From the IMG/VR virus record IMGVR_UViG_3300041405_000170, positions 1-20,234 of that record: 20,234 bases of DNA. The stretch is one strand, 5' to 3'. Source of the stretch: a virus. The translations under genes were made by a program, and so were the position numbers. Shown here piece by piece: positions 15,602 through 20,234 of the stretch. The notes below the pieces were generated by a model, which worked only from the letters and a program-made list of their open reading frames with translations, was not told the DNA's origin and did no database searches. Position 1 is the stretch's first letter. Every line of letters starts with the position of its first letter.

Positions 15602-16579
15602 ATGAGCACATCCGCAGACCTCGGCATTGTCTATATCGCCGGCCAGCAAGCGCAGCCGGAGGTTACCCATAACACCGCGCTCAACCAGTTGCAGATCTTG
15701 CAGACGGGCGTTATCAGCGCCGGGCTTAATACTCCACCGGGCTCCCCGACTCAGGGTGATACCTACATCCTCGGGGCTAGCCCTACCGGAGCATGGGCGG
15801 GACGGGCTAACTGCCTCGCCGGGTACTTCGGCACCAGCTGGGTATTTGTGCCGGGGAACGACTCGGCCGGGACGCCTATCGCGCTGGGCGCCCGGCAGGA
15901 AGGGTTAACCGTTTGGAACAAGGCAACCGACAGCAATGTTATTTGGAGCGGGTCTGCGTGGGCTGCGCCGTCTGGCGGCAGCCAACTGGGTATGGCGTCG
16001 GCTATCGCAAGCGGTGACGTTTTCCCGATGTTCGGCGCGTTCGGCACCGTGGGGACTGGCACCCCAAACAGTACCACGCGCCTACAATTTTACGTCGCCG
16101 AGGTTGACGCACCGATTACGGTTACTGACGTAGTGTTGGCGATCAAGACGGCATCGGCGAGTCAAACCATAGACGTTATGATTTATCAGTTTCTCGGGTG
16201 CGGTAAGCCGGGCACATGCCTTGCAAAAGGGCAGGTAAGTACGACGGCGACGGGGAAAATTTTAGGCACCGTTGGCACCCCCGTAACCCTAGCGGCAGGT
16301 CTATATTTTGTCGCTATTCACGCGACATCGACATCCCCCGCTTTTGCGATTAGCACGACCGGAACGCAAAATTTGCGGGGGATTACGCTAGCTGTTACCG
16401 ACGGGTTTGAATACATGGCAGCGAGTGGCAGTAAATTCGAGTCGACCCTTGTTAACGACTCGGCATTGCCGGGCGGGGCTTACACCTATGGCATGAACCT
16501 AACCGGGTTTACCATGAGTTCGTCGAGTATTGTAGGTTACAGTTCGACGTTCCCCCTCGTCGGGCTCAAGAAACAATAA
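15602..16579 (+). CDS. DUF2793 tail fibre / receptor-binding protein
   Basis: A 325-residue protein whose N-terminal ~120 residues are DUF2793-like (PF10983): LNQLQILQTGVISAGLNTPPGSPTQGDTYI, then GAWAGRANCLAGYFGTSWVFVPG and the strand GLTVWNKATDSNVIWSG. The remainder (about 130-325) is a Thr/Ser/Gly-rich beta domain containing RLQFYVAEVDAPITVTDVVLAI, LGCGKPGTCLAKG and FVAIHATSTSPAFAISTTGTQNL, probably a jelly roll that binds the receptor. The C-terminal family is unrecognised. It is the last tail gene and directly precedes a bidirectional terminator. The ribosome-binding site GAGGA is only four to five bases from the ATG. Confidence 0.82.
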   Translation: MSTSADLGIVYIAGQQAQPEVTHNTALNQLQILQTGVISAGLNTPPGSPTQGDTYILGASPTGAWAGRANCLAGYFGTSWVFVPGNDSAGTPIALGARQEGLTVWNKATDSNVIWSGSAWAAPSGGSQLGMASAIASGDVFPMFGAFGTVGTGTPNSTTRLQFYVAEVDAPITVTDVVLAIKTASASQTIDVMIYQFLGCGKPGTCLAKGQVSTTATGKILGTVGTPVTLAAGLYFVAIHATSTSPAFAISTTGTQNLRGITLAVTDGFEYMAASGSKFESTLVNDSALPGGAYTYGMNLTGFTMSSSSIVGYSSTFPLVGLKKQ

Positions 16580-16602
16580 GCCCGGCGCTGGGCCGGGCTT
16601 AT
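16576..16602. terminator. Bidirectional terminator between tail fibre and accessory region
   Basis: An 11-bp stem (ATAAGCCCGGC with its complement, five-base loop GCTGG) contains the stop codon of the fibre gene. On the minus strand it is followed by a T-rich tract (TTGTTTCTT), so it fits best as terminator of the MvaT-like gene. It can also end the tail transcript arriving from the left. Confidence 0.75.
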
Positions 16603-16612
16603 CGTTAGGCGG

Positions 16613-17065
16613 TTACGGGTTTTTCGGCGGGGCATCAATCTCGCTGATTTTCCAAGACCGAACCACGTCCTTCCCATACTGCGCGTTCCACGCGTTGAAC
16701 TTGCCGTCGCGATTGCCGCGCACGACTAGCTCTTCGCCGGTTTCAGGGTTTTTGAACGTCCTGATTTTGACGCCGTTAAATACACGGGTTCGCTTGTCGG
16801 TCGGCTTGCTGGCCGACTTCGTGGCCGACGTCGCAGGCTTCTTGTGGTGCGACTTCTTGGCCGGTGACTTGTCCCCTTCAAACTCGATAGAGAGCAATTC
16901 GAAGAGGGCCGACCGCGATAGCTTGTGTCCAGCGAGGAAATCGTCGAGCGCCTTCTCGAACGCGATAGCCTTCTGAACTTCCGGGGACTGCTTCATTTCC
17001 TGAAAGGCGCGGACCCTGATCGCGAGTTCGCGTTCTGCGCGTTTAAATTCGGCTAATGTGGACAT
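16613..17065 (-). CDS. MvaT/MvaU-like H-NS family nucleoid protein
   Basis: A 150-residue xenogeneic-silencer-type protein. Residues 1-50 are a charged helical dimerisation region (LAEFKRAERELAIRVRAFQEM, then VQKAIAFEKALDDFL), like the MvaT N-terminus. Residues 65-92 are a Lys/Ser-rich linker. Residues ~93-140 match the MvaT DNA-binding domain: FNGVKIRTFKNPETGEELVV, then GNRDGKFNAWNAQYG and VVRSWKI, parallel to the MvaT pattern NPHTGE...KGGN...AW...YG...ESW. MvaT proteins bind AT-rich DNA and silence it in Pseudomonas. A phage copy may repress its own or host genes, or form mixed oligomers with host MvaT. GGAAG lies eight bases before the ATG. It follows the 73-residue gene after 26 bases, likely one operon. 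Confidence 0.85.
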   Translation of the reverse strand: MSTLAEFKRAERELAIRVRAFQEMKQSPEVQKAIAFEKALDDFLAGHKLSRSALFELLSIEFEGDKSPAKKSHHKKPATSATKSASKPTDKRTRVFNGVKIRTFKNPETGEELVVRGNRDGKFNAWNAQYGKDVVRSWKISEIDAPPKNP

Positions 17066-17091
17066 GGTTGTAACTTCCGTTTTGTATTCGT

Positions 17092-17313
17092 TTAATTGAT
17101 ATCGTTCGGCCTAAGTCGTTTCTCTTCGCCAGTCGCGACTAATCGCTCGGCACTAACTAACGCCAGAGCAACATAGGCTAGGTGCTTGTCCGGCGAGTCG
17201 GCTAGGATTTGGCGAAACTGTCGAATGTGCCGAGCGGTTATCGATTGGTCACTCGGTTGAAGCGCCATGATGTAGCGTTGAATCATGTATAGGCTATCGG
17301 CTTCGCTTGCCAT
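17092..17313 (-). CDS. Small helical protein of unknown function
   Basis: A 73-residue, mostly helical protein that I do not recognise (LYMIQRYIMALQPSDQSI, HIRQFRQILADSPDKHLAYV, then ALVSAERLVATGEEKRLRP). It has no membrane segment or cysteines. The ribosome-binding region GAGGGAG lies a few bases upstream of the ATG, supporting that it is translated. It precedes the MvaT-like gene by 26 bases and probably shares its transcript. The upstream terminator (17331-17371) leaves only 17 bases before this start, so its promoter must overlap the terminator or transcription must read through. Confidence 0.65.
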   Translation of the reverse strand: MASEADSLYMIQRYIMALQPSDQSITARHIRQFRQILADSPDKHLAYVALALVSAERLVATGEEKRLRPNDIN

Positions 17314-17330
17314 TGGTTCTCCCTCACTTC

Positions 17331-17371
17331 AAAAAAAATAGCCCCGGCACCGGAATAGCGCCGGGGCTATT
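17331..17371 (-). terminator. Rho-independent terminator downstream of the 224-residue gene
   Basis: A ~12-bp stem (AATAGCCCCGGC with GCCGGGGCTATT) encloses an 11-base loop. On the minus strand it is followed by a run of eight T residues, a strong intrinsic terminator eight bases after the stop of the 224-residue gene. Confidence 0.88.
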
Positions 17372-17378
17372 GTCTAGC

Positions 17379-18053
17379 CTACGCCGCTCCCACAGTCACT
17401 TCTATTTCTTTTGACTCGACGCTAATCAACTTGAGAACCTTTAGCCCATAGCTACGGGCTTTTTTGCCGGCTTCGATTTCCGCCTCAACGGCGGTCATGT
17501 TGTATTCAACGTGGATGAACGGAACTTCAAACCAGTCGTGGTCGCGAACGAGCAGGATGACTTCCAACTCGCGTTTGATAAAAGTCCGTGGCGCTGCTTG
17601 CTTGCGTATAGGCGTGGCGGGTTTCGGCGGAGTAGGCACGCCAAGGTTGGCGCGTATTTGCTTTTCAAGCTTCGCCTGCCGCATAGCGGTTTCGCTTGCC
17701 TGCTCAATACCGGGAGGCGGTGGGGTTTTCGAGATAGTCGGGACAAACTCAAACGAGGCTAATACCTCGGGCTTGTTTTTTATAACCGGCTTATCGATTC
17801 CGAGCGCGTCGCGCATTTGATCCTCAAGACTTTGCAAGTCGGAGGACTTCGGGGCGGGGGTAAAATCAAAATGGAAATCGTCGGCGGTTAACTTTGATAG
17901 TTCGCGGCGTTTGCGTTTTTCCGCTTTGCGTATTGCACGCAATTCCTGAGCAGTTGGCTCGGGCGGTGGCGGCTCCATTGCTGAGATCATATCTAACAGA
18001 CAATGCTCGCGCTGCGCAAACTTGGAGAATCCTAGTCCTGAGTTTAAAGCCAT
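17379..18053 (-). CDS. Unknown protein with Pro-rich linkers and a duplicated short motif
   Basis: A 224-residue protein I do not recognise. Residues 25-57 are Pro/Glu-rich then strongly basic (IRKAEKRKRRELSK). Residues 75-86 (SLEDQMRDALGI) and 128-139 (KLEKQIRANLGV) are two copies of one motif, LE-x-Q-x-R-x2-LG, in segments separated by proline-rich linkers (TPPPPG, PTPPKPATP). A compact C-terminal part (~160-224) mixes strands (LEVILLVRDHDWFEVPFIHVEY) with a Lys-rich helix and ends in a beta strand. This suggests a flexible multi-site binding protein with a small folded end. AGGAG at 18064-18060 lies six bases before the ATG. It has its own terminator. The position beside attP is typical of accessory, lysogenic-conversion-type genes. 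Confidence 0.7.
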   Translation of the reverse strand: MALNSGLGFSKFAQREHCLLDMISAMEPPPPEPTAQELRAIRKAEKRKRRELSKLTADDFHFDFTPAPKSSDLQSLEDQMRDALGIDKPVIKNKPEVLASFEFVPTISKTPPPPGIEQASETAMRQAKLEKQIRANLGVPTPPKPATPIRKQAAPRTFIKRELEVILLVRDHDWFEVPFIHVEYNMTAVEAEIEAGKKARSYGLKVLKLISVESKEIEVTVGAA

Positions 18054-18119
18054 GTGTGGCTCCTGCGTTCCATGTTTTCCCGGTATCGCTTGAAAAGTTC
18101 CTTAGCGACGGTCGAACAA

Positions 18120-18149
18120 TGTTTACCGTTGGTCGGGGTGGTTCGTCAA
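18120..18149 (-). promoter_or_regulatory. Candidate sigma70-like promoter for the 224-residue gene
   Basis: On the minus strand TTGACG (18149-18144) and TAAACA (18125-18120) are separated by 18 bases, about 70 bases before the start codon. The -35 match is good, the -10 match poor. The rest of 18054-18281 shows no convincing gene. Confidence 0.3.
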
Positions 18150-18281
18150 GCCGAATGTTATTTTTATCGCGTCGGCTGGTCGGCGTGGCGGGGCATCCTT
18201 GTACCCGAACCGCTCCTGCATCGTCAACCCTGTCCCCTGGAATTGAGGCAAGCCATAGCCGTGCGTCGGATGAGAAAGCGC

Positions 18282-18321
18282 GGAGCAAGTTGGAGCAATT
18301 TTGGAGCAACGAGTGCTCCAA
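18282..18321. repeat. Left attP arm repeats (candidate integrase arm sites)
   Basis: Three GGAGCAA units occur at 18282, 18292 and 18303, 10-11 bases apart, roughly one helical turn. The last two lie in TTGGAGCAA units. An inverted copy, TGCTCCAA at 18314-18321, follows. The 22 bases at 18290-18311 recur exactly at 18520-18541 on the other side of the tRNA core. Confidence 0.7.
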
Positions 18322-18414
18322 ATCATCCCGCATCAAGCATTACCCTCATGCAGCAAGGTGTAGTGAATTCAATACCTTGTCAGGAAAATGTGAGGAAAAA
18401 CAATAATAAAAATA

Positions 18415-18475
18415 GGATTCGAAATCCGTTGTAGTGGCGACATTACCTAGGGTTCGACTCCCTATCTCTCCGCCA
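18415..18475 (+). other. attP core: 3' part of a tRNA-Ser(CGA) gene
   Basis: The sequence from GGA at 18415 reads as the 3' side of an anticodon stem-loop (loop TTCGAAA, CGA anticodon), a long variable arm, a perfect five-pair T-arm (TAGGG-TTCGACT-CCCTA), the acceptor 3' strand TCTCTCC, a discriminator G and CCA. The two outer anticodon-stem bases (18413-18414) no longer pair, marking where tRNA identity ends. There is no D-arm or 5' acceptor strand upstream, so this is not a working tRNA gene. It would reconstitute the host tRNA-Ser when the phage integrates. Phage genes lie on both sides. Confidence 0.85.
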
Positions 18476-18482
18476 AAATCAA

Positions 18483-18516
18483 GGGGTTAGCGGCTTTCAA
18501 GCGCTAGCCCCTTTTT
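18483..18516 (+). terminator. Rho-independent terminator after the tRNA segment
   Basis: A ten-pair stem (GGGGTTAGCG with CGCTAGCCCC, one G-T pair) with a nine-base loop is followed by five T residues. It lies eight bases after the tRNA CCA and before integrase, so it would end a restored tRNA transcript. Confidence 0.87.
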
Positions 18517-18519
18517 CAT

Positions 18520-18554
18520 TTGGAGCAATTTTGGAGCAACGCCATTTAGCTCCA
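18520..18554. repeat. Right attP arm repeats (candidate integrase arm sites)
   Basis: Two TTGGAGCAA units, at 18520 and 18531, lie within an exact 22-base copy of the left-arm sequence at 18290-18311. An inverted GCTCCA follows at 18549-18554. The cluster ends about 42 bases before the integrase start, so a protein bound here could also repress integrase transcription. Confidence 0.7.
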
Positions 18555-18596
18555 TCGGCTATCCTTCGGTTTCCAACCACCGGAGGGGATACCGAA

Positions 18597-19571
18597 ATGG
18601 CTACCTACACAAAACGCGGCACCGCTTGGAAGGCGCAGATTCGCCGGAAGGGCTACCCAACAATGACCGCCACCTTTGATACGAAAGCCGAAGCGGCGCG
18701 CTGGGCCGATGGTATTGAAGGGGATATGGCTAGATCGAAGCATATCGATAGTCGCGAGGCCGACCGGACAACTTTACTGAAAGCCCTCAACCGTTACTTA
18801 GAAGAAGTAACCCCCGAAAAAAAGGGAGAGAAGCAGGAGAAGGTCCGCATCAACCGATGGATTAAACATCCCCTCGCCGAGAAGACTCTCGGCGCTATTA
18901 CTTCCTCAGATATCGCCGCCTATCGCGACGAGCGCCTAAAGACAAAGGTTGCGACGGCAACCGTCCGCCTCGAACTCGCTGTAATCTCCCACCTCTATAC
19001 GGTCGCCGCTAAAGAGTGGCATATGGCCGGCTTACAAAACCCCTGCACTAATATCCGTTTACCGAAAGGCAGCAAAGAGCGCGACCGTCGGCCGACGACC
19101 TTGGAACTTAAAAAGGTTTGCGAAGCGGCGAAGGAAATTCATCACGAACTTCCGGCCATTATCGAACTTGCCGCAGATACCGCGATGCGTCGCACCGAAC
19201 TTGTAATGCTACGGCGCGAACAAATTCGGGGGAGGGTGGTTTATCTCGAAGACTCGAAGAACGGCGAGCGCCGCCGGGTTCCACTTTCAACGCGAGCGCT
19301 CGAAGTTCTAAAGAGTTTGCCGGCTCGACTCGACGGCCGAGTCTTTAGCCTTTCGCCGCAGTCGGTCAGTAACTACTTTCCACGGGCGTGCAAAGCGGCC
19401 GGGGTTGTCGACCTGCATTATCACGACTTGCGCCACGAAGCGACCAGCCGTCTATTCGAACGCGAACTAGGGATAATGGAAGTCGCGGCGATTACCGGGC
19501 ATAAGACGCTGGCGATGCTCAAGCGCTATACACACTTGAGCCCCGAGACTCTCGCCGACAAGTTAGGCTGA
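18597..19571 (+). CDS. int: Phage integrase, tyrosine recombinase
   Basis: A 324-residue site-specific recombinase for integration and excision at the adjacent tRNA-Ser attachment site. The N-terminus (TKRGTAWKAQIRRKGYPTMT) is a beta-sheet arm-binding type domain, followed by a core-binding domain (about 55-155). The catalytic domain shows Arg198 in TAMRRTELVML, Lys221 in EDSKNGE, His276 and Arg279 in YHDLRHE, His302 in ITGHK and the nucleophile Tyr311 in LKRYTHL. All expected residues are present, so it should be active. The ATG at 18597 is chosen because GGAGGGG (18582-18588) lies eight to ten bases upstream. An upstream TTG at 18531 would fall inside the arm repeats and is rejected. It overlaps the convergent HTH gene by nine bases. 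Confidence 0.95.
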   Translation: MATYTKRGTAWKAQIRRKGYPTMTATFDTKAEAARWADGIEGDMARSKHIDSREADRTTLLKALNRYLEEVTPEKKGEKQEKVRINRWIKHPLAEKTLGAITSSDIAAYRDERLKTKVATATVRLELAVISHLYTVAAKEWHMAGLQNPCTNIRLPKGSKERDRRPTTLELKKVCEAAKEIHHELPAIIELAADTAMRRTELVMLRREQIRGRVVYLEDSKNGERRRVPLSTRALEVLKSLPARLDGRVFSLSPQSVSNYFPRACKAAGVVDLHYHDLRHEATSRLFERELGIMEVAAITGHKTLAMLKRYTHLSPETLADKLG

Positions 19572-19808
19572 TGGTCGAAAGGTCGGCGGCTCCTTACGGG
19601 GTCGCCCTACTTTTACCGCTTGATGTTCCCCCGCTTCAAACTCCCGCAGAAACTTCCGCACCGTCTCAAGCCGCCAGCAAATCCGCGACCCCTGCTTATA
19701 ATAAGGCGGCAACCAATCCGGCCGACTTTGTACGGCGCTACGGATTGCCGACTCGGTTCGCCCCATGATCTTTGCCAGCTCGGGTACGTGCAGGATTTCA
19801 GGTTCCAT
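19563..19808 (-). CDS. Small helix-turn-helix DNA-binding protein (AlpA/excisionase-like)
   Basis: An 81-residue protein with an N-terminal MerR/AlpA-type helix-turn-helix: HVPELAKIMGRTESAIRSAVQ (about residues 7-27), then the wing region YYKQGSRICWRLETVRKFLREF. The C-terminus is basic and Pro-rich (KVGRPRKEPPTFRPSA). Such proteins act as excisionases or as activators of int. It is a candidate partner of the integrase, but is encoded on the opposite strand. Its stop lies inside the 3' end of int (nine-base overlap) and its start overlaps the end of the methyltransferase gene by eleven bases, so it is probably translationally coupled to that gene. AAGGGG lies about six bases before the ATG. 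Confidence 0.78.
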   Translation of the reverse strand: MEPEILHVPELAKIMGRTESAIRSAVQSRPDWLPPYYKQGSRICWRLETVRKFLREFEAGEHQAVKVGRPRKEPPTFRPSA

Positions 19809-20234
19809 CGTTCACCCCTTCTTGATTGATTACCGCAAGTAAGCGCCGGCCGAGCCAACGAACTACCGGGACCGCCTTAGTGTTTCCGATTGCCTTATAC
19901 CGATGCCCGTCGGGACATTGCTCGGCGGGTTTGCCGCGCCACGGAATACGCGTGAAGTCGTCCGGCAAACCTTGCAGGCGCTCGGCTTCCCTCGGTGTAA
20001 TAAACCGGAGCCGACCGTTATCGAGTACGGCGGGGAACCGGTTTTTTTCGGGCAGCGCTTGGTGCTTGTCGAGTACGGCGTCGAGGGTTTGACTCACCCC
20101 GAAACCGTTCCACCATGCAGGCGCCTCAATCGCAACTATTCGCCGGCACTTGGGGCATTGAAGGACTCCAAGGCCGACTGAAAAGCCGTAGCCGCATCGG
20201 CACTGGCGAATCTGGGCGTTACCCCCTTTCGGCT
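19798..20234 (-). CDS. C5-cytosine DNA methyltransferase, C-terminal part
   Basis: The frame is open to the window edge, leaving about 144 C-terminal residues; the catalytic PCQ region and SAM site lie beyond it, so activity cannot be judged. The family is recognised from RFITPREAERLQGLPDDFT (motif VIII/IX region) and RYKAIGNTKAVPVVRWLGRRL (motif X). Before these lies a target-recognition part containing a possible zinc knuckle, with C-x-C and later C-x2-C spacing (CRCGYGF and CPKC), then WWNGFGVSQTLDAVLDKHQAL. A GTG at 20097 is internal. Phages use such enzymes to protect DNA against host restriction. The stop overlaps the HTH gene start, indicating coupling. Confidence 0.9.
   Translation of the reverse strand, partial: PKGGNAQIRQCRCGYGFSVGLGVLQCPKCRRIVAIEAPAWWNGFGVSQTLDAVLDKHQALPEKNRFPAVLDNGRLRFITPREAERLQGLPDDFTRIPWRGKPAEQCPDGHRYKAIGNTKAVPVVRWLGRRLLAVINQEGVNDGT

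Noticed and set aside
18123-18326. A minus-strand frame encoding a 67-residue peptide, with an internal ATG at 18221 giving 32 residues.
   Set aside because: It overlaps the arm repeats and candidate promoter, has no recognised family and only a weak ribosome-binding site. It could be a tiny gene but I cannot support it.
17894-18406. Plus-strand open frame of 170 codons opposite the 224-residue gene and attP arm.
   Set aside because: It is a shadow frame of low-complexity composition that crosses the start region of a better-supported gene and the repeats.
18415-18475. Possible functional tRNA gene.
   Set aside because: Only the 3' half is present; there is no D-arm, no 5' acceptor strand, and the outer anticodon stem does not pair.
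18282-18554. CRISPR-like array from the repeated TTGGAGCAA units.
   Set aside because: Units are too short, too few, and without regular spacers; attachment-site geometry explains them better.

Overview
This window is part of the genome of a temperate, long-tailed siphovirus with a non-contractile tail. The likely host is Pseudomonas or a close relative. The host inference rests on a phage-encoded MvaT-type nucleoid protein at 16613-17065, a family largely confined to pseudomonads, on moderately GC-rich DNA, and on a tRNA-Ser-type attachment site. It is an inference, not a proof.

Layout. Positions 1-4856 (+) are a head and connector module: HK97-type portal (5' end cut off by the window), ClpP-like prohead protease, HK97-fold major capsid protein set between two strong hairpin terminators, a small unknown protein, then four head-tail joining and tail-completion proteins packed with 4-11 base overlaps. 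Positions 4857-5986 (-) hold a two-gene antisense cassette, a SAM-methyltransferase-like protein and a DUF4262 protein, placed between the tail-completion gene and the tail tube gene like a 'moron'. Positions 6133-16579 (+) are the tail module: tail tube, a tail chaperone pair with a canonical -1 slippery site (AAAAAAC), tape measure, and a gene-transfer-agent-like tip cassette (DUF2460, lectin-like protein, lectin-like/DUF2163 fusion, NlpC/P60 peptidase, large tip protein), ending with a DUF2793 fibre. Positions 16613-18053 (-) are an accessory region with the MvaT-like silencer and two unknown genes. Positions 18282-18554 are an intact-looking attP: the 3' part of a tRNA-Ser(CGA) gene with TTGGAGCAA repeats on both sides, followed by a terminator. 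Positions 18597-20234 hold a tyrosine integrase (+), a small convergent helix-turn-helix protein (-) and the C-terminal part of a C5-cytosine DNA methyltransferase (-, cut by the window end).

How it fits together. The attachment core has phage genes on both sides (tail and accessory genes to the left, integrase to the right) and matching repeats in both flanks. This is the arrangement of an unintegrated phage chromosome (attP), not of a prophage end (attL or attR). The tRNA segment would restore the host tRNA after integration. The adjacent hairpin would end the restored tRNA transcript and shield the integrase gene. No lysis genes, terminase or repressor lie inside the window.

The least explained parts are the antisense methyltransferase-like/DUF4262 pair, the 224-residue protein with a duplicated motif, and the doubled lectin-like modules at the tail tip. 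I did not find a clear case for an entirely new system; the antisense pair is the best candidate for a novel function.
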